Positions 7,957 to 18,734 of a DNA stretch of 36,586 bases are shown in pieces (positions within the stretch are counted from its first letter, which is position 1; every line of letters begins with the position of its first letter). The translations under genes and the position numbers were made by a program. The stretch comes from Microthrixaceae bacterium. Lineage in GTDB: Bacteria; Actinomycetota; Acidimicrobiia; Acidimicrobiales; DATDAH01. The notes beneath the pieces are model-generated. The model was not told the DNA's origin. It did not search any database and saw nothing but the letters and a program-made list of their open reading frames with translations. The DNA lies in NCBI GenBank assembly GCA_020637195.1, contig JACJWK010000026.1, positions 1 through 36,586 of the forward strand, read 5' to 3'.

Positions 7957-9252
7957 ATGGACGGACACCACCACCACGCCGCGTCGGGACCGAGCCCGGC
8001 CCAGGTCCGCCGCGGCCTCAACTGGCTCGTCGGCGGCGTGGCGGCGCTCACCCTGATCGGCGTCGTGGTGCTCTGGCCGCGCGGCGCCGGCCCCGACCTG
8101 CGGGCGTCCACCCAGGGGCTCGTCTACGTCGACGCGACGGTCACCGCCGTCGACTCCCAGTCGTGCACCGACGTCGACGAGCAGCTCGAGACCGAGTGCC
8201 AGGCGGTCACCGTCCGCCTCACCTCGGGCCCGCGCGACAACGACCTCGCCACGTTCCTCAGCTCGCAGATCGACTTCAGCGCCCCGACGTTCGAGCCGGG
8301 CGACGAGGTGGTGCTGCTCTACAACGACCTCGCCCCCGAGGAGTTCCAGTTCAGCTTCGTGGAGTACCAGCGCTCGAGCCCCCTGCTCTGGCTCACCGTG
8401 GTGTTCGTGCTGGTCGTGCTGGTCGTCGCCCGCTGGATGGGGCTCCGCGCCCTCATCGGGCTGGGCCTGAGCCTCGCCGTCATCGTCACCTTCCTGCTCC
8501 CCGCCCTGCTCCGGGAAGAGAACCCGCTCGCCGTCGCGCTCGTGACGACGACGGTGATCGCGTTCGCGGCCCTCTACATCGCGCACGGCATCCGGCCGGC
8601 GACGACGGTGGCGCTCGTGGGCACCCTGGTCAGCGTCGTGGTGATCACGCTCGGCGCGGCCCTGCTGGCCGGGGCCGCCGAGCTCACCGGCCTCAGCGAC
8701 GAGAACGTCCAGACCCTGCGGGTCACCGCCTCCGCGCTCGATCTGCGCGGGATCGTGATCGCCGGCATGGTGATCGGCGCGCTCGGCGTGCTCGACGACG
8801 TCACCGTCACCCAGGTGTCGGCGGTCCAGGAGCTGCGCGGGGCCGACCCCACCATGCCCGGTCGGACGCTCTACCGGCGGGCGATGCGCATCGGCCGGGA
8901 CCACATCGCCTCCACCATCAACACGCTCGTGCTCGCCTACACGGGCGCCTCGCTCGCGCTGCTGCTCTTCCTCGAGCAGGAGGGTCGCCAGCTCGGTCGG
9001 GTCCTCACCCGCGAGGTGATCGCGGTCGAGATCGTGCGGGCGCTCGTCGGCAGCATCGGCCTCGTGCTGTCGGTCCCGATCACCACCGCGCTGGCGGTGG
9101 TCACGCTCACCCCCGGGGACACGGTGGTCGAGCCGCGACGCACCGGGGACGCCGCCCACGACGACGGCGGACCCGGCGACGGCGGGGCCGGCGACTCCTC
9201 GCCCTCGCCCGCGTGGGACGACTTCGCGCCCCGGGACGACCCCGAGCGGTGA
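7957..9252 (+). CDS. YibE/F family multi-pass membrane protein
   Basis: A 431-aa protein: one N-terminal helix (about residues 22-42), an extracytoplasmic domain to about residue 145, then around seven helices to residue 390 and a low-complexity acidic tail. The segment GALGVLDDVTVTQVSAVQEL is the characteristic YibE/F signature, and the helices before and after follow that family's pattern. The molecular role of YibE/F is not established; transport or membrane homeostasis have been suggested. The ATG at 7957 is followed by a natural four-His stretch. An upstream ATG at 7926 is in another frame. The gene stands alone, convergent with the signal-peptidase fusion gene. Confidence 0.85.
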   Translation: MDGHHHHAASGPSPAQVRRGLNWLVGGVAALTLIGVVVLWPRGAGPDLRASTQGLVYVDATVTAVDSQSCTDVDEQLETECQAVTVRLTSGPRDNDLATFLSSQIDFSAPTFEPGDEVVLLYNDLAPEEFQFSFVEYQRSSPLLWLTVVFVLVVLVVARWMGLRALIGLGLSLAVIVTFLLPALLREENPLAVALVTTTVIAFAALYIAHGIRPATTVALVGTLVSVVVITLGAALLAGAAELTGLSDENVQTLRVTASALDLRGIVIAGMVIGALGVLDDVTVTQVSAVQELRGADPTMPGRTLYRRAMRIGRDHIASTINTLVLAYTGASLALLLFLEQEGRQLGRVLTREVIAVEIVRALVGSIGLVLSVPITTALAVVTLTPGDTVVEPRRTGDAAHDDGGPGDGGAGDSSPSPAWDDFAPRDDPER

Positions 9253-9298
9253 CGGCCGCCACCCGGCGCCCGGGTCGCGCGGTCGCCAGGGTCGGCGC

Positions 9299-11002
9299 TC
9301 AGCAGGACGCCGGCGTGTAGGCCAGCGTGACCGGTGGTGACCGCCAGGTGCCCGACGTGGTCGACAGGCGGTAGGTGTAGCCCGTGCCCGCGACGAGGCC
9401 TCCGAAGTCGACCACGGACGAGGCGCTCTCCGGGGTGATCAGCCACTGGTCGTCGAGGGTGGCCCCGATGAAGCGCTGGAGCAGGTAGCCGTCGGCGAAC
9501 GGCGAGGGGCTGGGAGCCCACGAGAGCGACGCCGAGGTCACCCCGCCGGCCGGGTCGAGGACCAGCGACTGGGCGACGCCCGAGCCGTTGCCCGCGCTCG
9601 TGGCCGAGCGGGTGCCGGTCGCGCCCGCGGATGCGAGCGCCTGGTCGGCGAGCAGGGCGTGCACGGCCCGCTCCCCGTTGCCGACCGTGTCGGTGAAGCG
9701 CCCGGACATCCCGGCCGGAGTGCTGAACAGCCCGGGATCGTGCTGTCCGAAGAAGCTGACCAGGCGGCCGCCGGCGACCGTGGCGGCGACCGACGGCGCG
9801 GTCAGGGTGAACACGACGCTCGGCGTGGCCGTGCCCCCATGGACGTCGACGGGGGTGACGGGGTCCACCCCCGTGTAGGCCGCGATGCCGCCGACGACCT
9901 CGCGGCTCGAGTCGAGGGTGCCGTTGCCGAAGCGGTACGACGCCGGCTCCGCGCTGGTCGCGGCCTTCCAGAACAGGCCCTGGACGATGTGGGTGAACTC
10001 GGTGTCGATGCGGATCGCGTTCCAGCCGGCGGGCGGGTCGATCTGGGTGCCCGACGAGTCGTGGGTGTGCCAGGAGATCCCGGCGATCATCACGTCGCCC
10101 TCCTGCACGCCGGCGGGACGGGCGATCACGATCTCGTCCCCGGACGTGTTGGCGGCGTGGCTCGCGCTCCGGAACCCGACCGACGCCGAGCCGACGCACG
10201 ACCCTGGCGCCACCGAGAAGCCGGACGGCGCCGCCAGCGTCCCCGCCGCGAACTGGTTGCCGGCGTTCCCGGTCGTGGCCGCGAACGCGGCGTAGGCGGT
10301 GACGGTGGCGTGGGCCACCAGCACCGTGAGCGCGACGGCGCCGAGCTCGGCCACCCGCCGGCGCGCCAGTCCCAGCACACGACGAGGGGCGACGGCGCCG
10401 GCCCCGAGGCCCCTGACGTGGCGCGCCCACGCCGCCGCTCGCTGACGGGCCGGTCGTCCCGCACGGCTGCTCGCGGCGTCGGCGAGCCAGGGGTCGTGGG
10501 CGTCGAGCAACGCGAACCGCGTGAGCCACAGCGAGAACCCGAACCCGACGGTCGCCAGCAGGACGAGCAGCCACCGCCCCTCGCGGGCCCAGACCACCGG
10601 CAACCCGAGACGGGGCAGCAGGAACCGCCCCGACGCCTCGATCCGGTCGCGCGTCAGAGGATCGGAGTCGTGGGACCGGTTGGCGTCGCCGCCGGTCGTG
10701 AAGGTGCCGTCCTCGTGGACGTCCACCACCCGGTGGATGATCGAGCGCCCTCCCGCCTCGTCGTCGAACACGACGACCGAGCCCTCGTAGACGGTCTGGC
10801 CGTGGTACGGCTCGACCACGACGAGGTCGCCCACGTCCAGCGCCGGCGCCATCGAGCCCGACGACACCACGACGGGTCGTTGCCCGTAGAGCAGGGTCGT
10901 GGCCGCCCCCCACAGCACCATCCAGCCGACGGTGCCGACCACGAACAGGCCGACGAGGCCGGCCACGAACCGGCCCACGGTGGGGGTCGGCGACGGTCCC
11001 AC
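9299..11002 (-). CDS. SipW-type signal peptidase fused to a secreted multidomain tail
   Basis: A 567-aa protein. Residues 11-40 form a first helix. The peptidase domain has SGSM (Ser50), IIHRV (His90) and GGDAN (Asp106), so it is the Ser/His S26B class rather than Ser/Lys. A second helix lies near residues 135-160. After a basic loop comes a third hydrophobic segment ending TAYAAFAATTGNAGNQFAAG, which looks like the signal peptide and mature start of a TasA/camelysin-type substrate. The rest is a surface-protein beta domain (IARPAGVQEGDVMIAG) and a fibronectin-III-like C-terminus ending in Cys. The start chosen is GTG 11002, with GGAG eight bases upstream; a longer frame to 11092 would overlap the gene before it by 59 bp. 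Cleavage in cis is an inference. Confidence 0.85.
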   Translation of the reverse strand: MGPSPTPTVGRFVAGLVGLFVVGTVGWMVLWGAATTLLYGQRPVVVSSGSMAPALDVGDLVVVEPYHGQTVYEGSVVVFDDEAGGRSIIHRVVDVHEDGTFTTGGDANRSHDSDPLTRDRIEASGRFLLPRLGLPVVWAREGRWLLVLLATVGFGFSLWLTRFALLDAHDPWLADAASSRAGRPARQRAAAWARHVRGLGAGAVAPRRVLGLARRRVAELGAVALTVLVAHATVTAYAAFAATTGNAGNQFAAGTLAAPSGFSVAPGSCVGSASVGFRSASHAANTSGDEIVIARPAGVQEGDVMIAGISWHTHDSSGTQIDPPAGWNAIRIDTEFTHIVQGLFWKAATSAEPASYRFGNGTLDSSREVVGGIAAYTGVDPVTPVDVHGGTATPSVVFTLTAPSVAATVAGGRLVSFFGQHDPGLFSTPAGMSGRFTDTVGNGERAVHALLADQALASAGATGTRSATSAGNGSGVAQSLVLDPAGGVTSASLSWAPSPSPFADGYLLQRFIGATLDDQWLITPESASSVVDFGGLVAGTGYTYRLSTTSGTWRSPPVTLAYTPASC

Positions 11003-11033
11003 GCTGCGCGCTCCGCTCGACCGAGCGCCGCGC

Positions 11034-11618
11034 TCAGACGTTCTGCGCTTCCCAGGTGAACCCGGCCGTGGCCGACCTCGCCTGCGCGGCATTGTCGTCC
11101 TGGAGCGTCACGGTGATCCGGTAGGTGCGGGTCGACGGGTCGGTGGCGCCGTTGAAGCCGCCCAGGCCGTTCGCGAAGTTCGTGCGGGAGGCGCCGAAGC
11201 TCGCCAGGGTGCCGGTGTAGAGCGTCGAGGTGGCCGAGAAGCCGGTGCACGACGCGAAGTCCCCGCCCGTGCCGACGGCGACGTCCACGTCCAGGTAGTC
11301 CGCGAGGCCGGTTCCGCCGACCGTCCCGTAGAGGTGGACGTCGGCGGTCAGCGACCCCGTGTAGGTGACCGCGATGCAGCGGGTGCGGCTGTCGCCCGGG
11401 GCCATGTTCGCCACGTTGAACAGCACGCTTCCCGCGTCGTCGTCGTCGAGCACGACGTCGCCGGCGCTGAAGGTGTTCGAGGGGTTGTCGGTGGTGTCGA
11501 CGAACGCCGCCCGCGAGCTCGTGACCACCAGGACGCTGACGAAGCCGAGCGATGCGAGCACCGCGAGGCCTCGGTAGAGCCACGCTCGGCTGGTGCGGGT
11601 CCCGCCCTGCGTTTCCAT
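11034..11618 (-). CDS. TasA/camelysin-like exported protein
   Basis: A 194-aa protein with an N-terminal hydrophobic signal (about residues 15-37) ending TSSRAAFVDTTDNPSNTFSAG, the pattern of SipW-processed precursors: a small-residue cleavage site, Asn/Thr-rich start and F-x-AG. Then come an acidic DDDDAGS stretch, and two Cys spaced about 45 residues apart (RCIAVTY and FASCTGF) that recur in the related protein at 14831. TasA-family proteins form extracellular fibres in other bacteria; whether this one does is not known. The start is ATG 11618, with GAGG eight bases upstream, not the longer frame to 11717. It lies first in a two-gene operon, 31 bp before the peptidase fusion. Confidence 0.8.
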   Translation of the reverse strand: METQGGTRTSRAWLYRGLAVLASLGFVSVLVVTSSRAAFVDTTDNPSNTFSAGDVVLDDDDAGSVLFNVANMAPGDSRTRCIAVTYTGSLTADVHLYGTVGGTGLADYLDVDVAVGTGGDFASCTGFSATSTLYTGTLASFGASRTNFANGLGGFNGATDPSTRTYRITVTLQDDNAAQARSATAGFTWEAQNV

Positions 11619-11785
11619 GTTCGCTGCCTCGTCTCGCCGAGTACGTACCCGTGACCCGTCGGCCGCGCCGGCGCCCGGTCCATGGGCCGAACGACCCATC
11701 GCCCGACGGCGGGCCACCCTCGGGCAATCCGGCCGAAAGCCTCCTTTCCGGGGCGCCCCGACCGATGGTCCCTGCGAGGACTGAC
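11619..11785. promoter_or_regulatory. Divergent control region of the two SipW/TasA-like operons
   Basis: These 167 bp lie between the divergent starts. Two palindromes stand out: GTACGTAC at about 11641-11648, with flanking bases extending it to a near-perfect 14-mer, and the perfect 12-mer CGGGGCGCCCCG at 11749-11760. Either could be an operator. No clear -35/-10 pair was found. A stretch at about 11721-11743 resembles part of a c-di-GMP-I riboswitch, but the conserved core is absent, so no riboswitch is called. Confidence 0.4.
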
Positions 11786-12379
11786 GTGGAATCGGACGTG
11801 GCGACGATCGACCCGGCGGGCCTGGCCGGTGGCACGACCACCGGCGGGGGGCGGACGGGACAGCGCAGCCTCCTCTCGCGCGCCGCCCCCCTGGCCGGCC
11901 TCGTCTGCTGGCTCTACCTGTCGATCGTCGCCTGCCTGGTGGTCTGGGTGATCGTCGTGCGCCTCCTCGTCGGGTGGTCGCCGATGGTGATCGCGACGGG
12001 GTCCATGCAGCCCAGCATCAACCCCGGCGACATCATCATGTCGGGCGAGCCCGAGGACGGCGGGCGGGGGCTCGAGGTCGGCACGGTGATCACGTTCCCC
12101 GACCCGGTCCGACCGGGCGGGCTGCTGACCCACCGGATCACCGGGGTGAACGAGGACGGCACCTACGAGACCCGCGGCGACGCCAACGCCGTGGCCGACT
12201 CCTACGAGGTCGAGCCCGCCGAGATCCGCGGCGTCGGACGGCTGCTGGTGCCCGCCGTCGGCCTCCCCCGCATCTGGCTCCAGGAGGGCGACCTGCTCCC
12301 GTTGGGCATCTGGGCCCTGGGCACCCTGCTCGCGGTCTGGGCCGCCTTCCGACCGGCGCGGAAGCCGTCGGATGGGTGA
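11786..12379 (+). CDS. SipW-type signal peptidase I
   Basis: A 197-aa S26B-class peptidase. A helix at residues 36-62 is followed by TGSM with Ser73, LTHRI with His116 and RGDAN with Asp132, the Ser-His arrangement of archaeal, ER and SipW-type enzymes; a second helix lies near the C-terminus (about 170-190). It should cleave exported precursors on the outer membrane face. The start chosen is GTG 11786, with GAGGA five bases upstream; ATG 11765 in the same frame adds seven residues but has a poorer ribosome-binding site. It overlaps the GGDEF-EAL gene by eight bases and heads a three-gene operon with a TasA-like gene last, its probable substrate. Confidence 0.87.
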   Translation: MESDVATIDPAGLAGGTTTGGGRTGQRSLLSRAAPLAGLVCWLYLSIVACLVVWVIVVRLLVGWSPMVIATGSMQPSINPGDIIMSGEPEDGGRGLEVGTVITFPDPVRPGGLLTHRITGVNEDGTYETRGDANAVADSYEVEPAEIRGVGRLLVPAVGLPRIWLQEGDLLPLGIWALGTLLAVWAAFRPARKPSDG

Positions 12380-14834
12380 CGGTCGGACGGGTGCGTCGGT
12401 CGAGCAGCGCTCGACCGTGCGGGCCGACCCCCGGCGGTCGGCGCAGGTCATCGGCTCCGCGCTGCGCCGGATGCGACTCATCGTCGCGGCCCTGCTGTTC
12501 GTCCAGTACGCGACCTACCGGCCCGGTCCGGGCGAGGTCGCCCTGCCGGTGTCGGGCGTCCTGTTCGGGCTGGCCGTGGCCGGTCTGCTGGGCCTCATCA
12601 GCCTCGTCTCGCTCCTCGGCGAGCGCACCGGGGACCGCCGCGTCCAGTCCGTCCTCTCGCTGGTCGAGATCGGCGCCGACAGCGCCCTCGTCCTGGCCCT
12701 CACGACGTCACTCGACGTGTCGGGGCGCGACATCATGTGGGTGCTGCTCGTGGTCCCGGTGCTCGAGGGCGCGCTCAAGTACCGCCTCCGCGGCGCCATG
12801 GTCGTGTGGGCCCTCGTGTCGACGACGTACATCGCGCTCATGGTCAACGCCGCCGGGAGCGAGCAGGGCGAGGTGCTCGCCGCCATCGACCTCGCGGTGC
12901 AGCGCGTCGGCGTCATCCTGCTCGTCACCATCCCCGCCGGCTACCTCTCCGAGCAGCTGCTGCTCGACATCCGCAGCCAGCGCCACGCGTGGGAGCAGGC
13001 CACCGAGCGGGGCCGCCTCCTGGAGACGGTGGCGGAGGCCGGGCACCGCGTCACCAGCATCGACATCGACGTCGTCAACGCCGTGACCTCGTCGGCCCTC
13101 GGCCTCGGGTTCGACACCGTCGACCTCGCCATGCGCCAGGCCTCGGGCGAGTGGTTCGTGACCGGGTCCCAGTCGGTCGACGGGATCGCGCTGCCCGCGC
13201 CGGACCGCCCCGCGGGTGGCGCCGTGGCCGCCGCCGAGACCCACCGCACGATGGTGACCGACCGTGGCTCGGAGCTGGACGCCGAGCGCACCGACCTGGA
13301 GGCGGCCGGGCTCGAGGTGGTCGTCGCCAGCCCCCTCCACGCCCTCGGTGCGGCCGCCTCGCTCCGGGGCGGCGCCCGCGCCGGCACCCCGGTGAGCGGC
13401 GCCCAGGCCGAGTGCCTCGAGCTGCTGGCCGCCCAGGCCGGCGTGGCGATGCGCAACGGCCAGCTCGTGGCCGACCAGCGCCGCATGCAGGACCAGCTCG
13501 AGCACCGCGCCTTCCACGACGGCCTCACCGGGCTGCCCAACCGCGCCCGCTTCCTGCAGCGCCTCGAGGAGTCGGTCACCCGGCCGGCCCCGGCGCACGA
13601 GCGGGCCGCGGTGCTCTTCATCGACCTCGACCGCTTCAAGCCCGTCAACGACAGCCTCGGCCACGACGCCGGCAACGAGCTGCTGATCGCCGTGGCCCAG
13701 CGCCTGTCGGCCGCGGTCAGCGCCGACGACATCGTCGGCCGGCTCGGCGGGGACGAGTTCGTCGTCCTGCTCGACCGCGTGGCCGGCGACGAGCAGGCCA
13801 CCACCGTGGCCGAGCGCCTCGTGATGGCCCTCAACGAGCCGTTCGTGGTCGCCGGCCACCAGGTCGCCATCTCGTGCAGCATCGGCATCGCGCTGGCGCC
13901 GCGGCCGTTCTCCAACTCCGCCGAGCTCGTGCGGCGGGCCGACCAGGCGATGTACCGGGCGAAGGCCAGCGGGCGGGCCCGGTGGGCGCTGTACCAGGCC
14001 GGCCACGACACCGCCTCGGTGACCCGCCTGCAACTGGAGGCCGACCTGCGCACCGCGCTCCAGCGCGACCAGCTGCGCCTCGTCTACCAGCCGGTCTACC
14101 GGGCCTACGACCAGTCGATCGTCGCCGCCGAGGCCCTCGTGCGCTGGGAACACCCGCAGCACGGCGCCATCCCTCCGAGCACGCTCATCCCCATGGCCGA
14201 GGAGTCGGGCCTGATCGTCGACCTCGGGCGATGGGTGCTGCGCACCGCGGCCCGGGCCCACGCCCTCTGGCGCCAGGCGCCCCGCGGGGCGACCCTGCTG
14301 CTCGCGGTGAACGTGTCGCCCAGCCAGCTCAGCCACCCGGCGTTCGCCGCCGACCTCGACCGCATCCTCGGGGAGTCGGGGATGCCCCCTTCCTCGCTCC
14401 TGCTCGAGGTGACCGAGAACGTCGTCTCGCTGGGCGAGGACCTGGTGACGCTGATGGGCGGCCTCCGGGCCCGCGGCGTCCGCTTGGCGCTCGACGACTT
14501 CGGGCAGGGCCAGACGTCGCTGCGGCACCTGCGCGAGCTGCCCCTCGACGTGTTGAAGATCGACAAGGTCTTCGTCGACGGCCTGGCCGGTGAGGAGGCC
14601 CACGACCGGGCCATCGTCCGGTCGGTCATCGGCCTGGCCCACGAGCTCGGCCTCAAGGTCATCGCCGAGGGGATCGAGACCGAGGAGCAGCTGCTGCTGC
14701 TGCGGGAGATGCGGGCCGACCTCATCCAGGGCTACCTGCTCCAGCGGCCGACGACGCCCGAGCAGGTGGCGCTGCTGCTGGGCGGCGTCCCCACCCCGCT
14801 CGAGCCGCGGGTGCCCGCCGGGGTGCGGTCGTGA
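12372..14834 (+). CDS. Membrane GGDEF-EAL protein (c-di-GMP synthesis/breakdown)
   Basis: An 820-aa protein. Residues 25-200 hold five or six hydrophobic helices of an unassigned sensor region, followed by a GAF-like segment (about 205-365), a GGDEF domain with intact GGDEF at 459-463, and an EAL domain with EAL at 587-589. EAL catalytic motifs appear complete: NVSPSQL, EVTEN, LDDFGQG, the Lys in KIDKVF, AEGIETEE and QGY. The inhibitory RxxD site before GGDEF is not conserved (Ser in place of Arg). So both activities are possible; which one dominates is unknown. Its ATG overlaps the peptidase stop by eight bases and its stop overlaps the next start by four, which places c-di-GMP turnover inside an export operon. 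Confidence 0.95.
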   Translation: MGDGRTGASVEQRSTVRADPRRSAQVIGSALRRMRLIVAALLFVQYATYRPGPGEVALPVSGVLFGLAVAGLLGLISLVSLLGERTGDRRVQSVLSLVEIGADSALVLALTTSLDVSGRDIMWVLLVVPVLEGALKYRLRGAMVVWALVSTTYIALMVNAAGSEQGEVLAAIDLAVQRVGVILLVTIPAGYLSEQLLLDIRSQRHAWEQATERGRLLETVAEAGHRVTSIDIDVVNAVTSSALGLGFDTVDLAMRQASGEWFVTGSQSVDGIALPAPDRPAGGAVAAAETHRTMVTDRGSELDAERTDLEAAGLEVVVASPLHALGAAASLRGGARAGTPVSGAQAECLELLAAQAGVAMRNGQLVADQRRMQDQLEHRAFHDGLTGLPNRARFLQRLEESVTRPAPAHERAAVLFIDLDRFKPVNDSLGHDAGNELLIAVAQRLSAAVSADDIVGRLGGDEFVVLLDRVAGDEQATTVAERLVMALNEPFVVAGHQVAISCSIGIALAPRPFSNSAELVRRADQAMYRAKASGRARWALYQAGHDTASVTRLQLEADLRTALQRDQLRLVYQPVYRAYDQSIVAAEALVRWEHPQHGAIPPSTLIPMAEESGLIVDLGRWVLRTAARAHALWRQAPRGATLLLAVNVSPSQLSHPAFAADLDRILGESGMPPSSLLLEVTENVVSLGEDLVTLMGGLRARGVRLALDDFGQGQTSLRHLRELPLDVLKIDKVFVDGLAGEEAHDRAIVRSVIGLAHELGLKVIAEGIETEEQLLLLREMRADLIQGYLLQRPTTPEQVALLLGGVPTPLEPRVPAGVRS

Positions 14835-15460
14835 GCCGGGTCCTCGAGCGCGACACGAACCCGGTCGACCTCGCCGCCGAGGAGGCGGTCACCGGCCGCA
14901 CGACGGCGCGGGCCCTCGCCACCGCCATCGCCCTGCTGCTCGTCAGCATCCTCGTCGTCACCCGCTCGCGCGGCGCGCTCAGCACCGAGGACACCGGGGC
15001 CGACCTCGAGTTCGGCACGGGCTCGGTGGCCCTCACCGACGACGACGCCGGCAGCTCGCTGTTCGCGGTCGACGACATGGTCCCCGGGCGTCCGGAGCAG
15101 GACTGCATCGTCGTCAGCTACGAGGGCACGGTGCTGCCGGTGGCGGTGCGGCTGTCGGCCGAGGCCGCCGGCGCGCTGGCCCCGGTGCTCGACGTCCGGG
15201 TGGAGCGCGGCACCGGCGGCGCCTTCCACGACTGCTCGGGCTACGCACCGGACGCGACGGTGTTCGACGGCACCCTCGCCGGGCTCGCCGGCGCCCCCGA
15301 CGGCGTCGGCGTCGCCACGATGGACGAGACCCCGGACGCCCGGACCTTCCGCTTCACCTTCGAGCTGCGCGACACGCCGGACGACCTCCCCGCGGACGCG
15401 TCGGCCTCGGCCCGGTTCATCTGGACCGCCGACGCGACCGAGCTCCCCGACGAGGGCTGA
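14831..15460 (+). CDS. TasA/camelysin-like exported protein
   Basis: A 209-aa protein related to the one at 11034. A hydrophobic segment at about residues 27-47 ends VVTRSRGALSTEDTGADLEF, then GTGSVALTDDDAGSSLF parallels the acidic DDDDAGS stretch of the other protein, and the two Cys (DCIVVSY and FHDCSGY) are in matching places, probably a disulfide. The AG of the usual F-x-AG motif is TG here. The GTG start at 14831 overlaps the GGDEF-EAL stop (GTGA) and is preceded by GGGGTG. It is probably a substrate of the peptidase two genes upstream; a fibre or matrix role is inferred from TasA. Confidence 0.78.
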   Translation: MSRVLERDTNPVDLAAEEAVTGRTTARALATAIALLLVSILVVTRSRGALSTEDTGADLEFGTGSVALTDDDAGSSLFAVDDMVPGRPEQDCIVVSYEGTVLPVAVRLSAEAAGALAPVLDVRVERGTGGAFHDCSGYAPDATVFDGTLAGLAGAPDGVGVATMDETPDARTFRFTFELRDTPDDLPADASASARFIWTADATELPDEG

Positions 15461-15496
15461 CCGGGCCGCCGCTCCCGGAACGGCTCCGGCTCGGCG

Positions 15497-17806
<2,310 letters not shown>

Positions 17807-17812
17807 CCGCCC

Positions 17813-17818
17813 ACCCTA
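17813..17818 (-). promoter_or_regulatory. -10 box TAGGGT, leaderless pcrA transcript
   Basis: The minus strand reads TAGGGT, six bases, then the GTG start of pcrA. The box is identical to those before the acyl-CoA synthetase and SRPBCC genes. Confidence 0.5.
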
Positions 17819-17915
17819 CCGAAGCATCACATCCCTGGGATTTCCCGGTGGTGCGCCCCCTCCGCGGGGTGCTCCCGCCAGGGGATCCGGTGCCGGGGCG
17901 GTTCCGCGGCCCGTC

Positions 17916-18728
17916 TCAGCCGGCGGCGAGGAGGCGCTCGCGGAACAGGTCCAGCACCTGGTCGAGCGCATCCCGGGTGGGGTGCCCCGGCTCGTCGACC
18001 AGGTGCTCGGTGAGCACCGAGTGGGCGTTGGCGGGCAGGCCGTGGGGGTTGCCCTTGGACGAGTCGATCTCGACGCCGACGAAGCCGTCGCCCAACTCCT
18101 CCCGCAGGCGGGCGAAGCGGTCGGCCGGCATGACCGGGTCGCCGGTGAAGCGCAGGCCGAGCACGCAGACGCCCTCGTCGACGCGCTGCCTCACCCGGGC
18201 GAGGTCCTCGTCGGAGATGCCGAGGTCGCGCTTGCGGGCCCCCCCGACCGGGAACGGCAGCGACGGTTGGCTGAGCACCGGCGCCACCACCTCCTCGTCG
18301 ACCATCATCGCCAGGGCGAAGCCGCCGGTGAGGCACATGCCCACGACCCCGACGCCGGGCCCACCCAGCTCGTCGTGGAGGTCGCGGGCCAGGTGGCGCA
18401 GCCACACGGTCACCGGCGACGTGCGCCCCGTCGCCATCGTGGCGAACTCCCGGGACACGCAGGCCCCGGCCAGCGACCCGACCGCGTAGCCCGCCGACGG
18501 CGGGCGGCCCGGCGTCCCGAACAGCGACGGCATGGCGACGGTGCAGCCGAGGTCGACGACCCGGCGGGCGAAGTCGGCCACCTTGGGGGTGATGCCCGGG
18601 ATCTCCGAGATGACCACCACCGCAGGGCCCTCGCCCTTGCGGTAGACGGTCTTGCGCTCGCCGTCGTAGGTGACCTCGTGCGCCACGAAGTCCTCGAGTG
18701 GGTCCCAGCCGTCCGGGGTGTCCGCCAT
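17916..18728 (-). CDS. Dienelactone hydrolase family protein
   Basis: A 270-aa alpha/beta hydrolase. The nucleophile elbow is GMCLTGG, with Cys in the nucleophile position as in dienelactone hydrolase; ISEIPGI near residue 41 supplies the conserved Glu, and NAHSVLT near the C-terminus the His. The Asp is probably in FTGDPVMPADR. The family opens lactone or ester substrates in the cytosol; the substrate here is unknown. The start is ATG 18728 rather than the frame extension to 18758, because a TACTCT box lies six bases upstream of it. It is divergent from the LLM oxidoreductase and shares its promoter, so the two may belong to one catabolic function. Confidence 0.88.
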   Translation of the reverse strand: MADTPDGWDPLEDFVAHEVTYDGERKTVYRKGEGPAVVVISEIPGITPKVADFARRVVDLGCTVAMPSLFGTPGRPPSAGYAVGSLAGACVSREFATMATGRTSPVTVWLRHLARDLHDELGGPGVGVVGMCLTGGFALAMMVDEEVVAPVLSQPSLPFPVGGARKRDLGISDEDLARVRQRVDEGVCVLGLRFTGDPVMPADRFARLREELGDGFVGVEIDSSKGNPHGLPANAHSVLTEHLVDEPGHPTRDALDQVLDLFRERLLAAG

Positions 18729-18734
18729 CACCGC

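Noticed and set aside
7957..7990. Four His codons at the start of the YibE/F protein
   Set aside because: No tag or vector sequence surrounds them; this is a natural His-rich N-terminus.
11721..11760. Partial likeness to a c-di-GMP-I riboswitch (GGGCAATCC, a GAAA tetraloop) before the signal peptidase-GGDEF-EAL operon
   Set aside because: The conserved GACGCAAAGCC core and the second helix are missing. A covariance search would be decisive; by eye the match is too weak.
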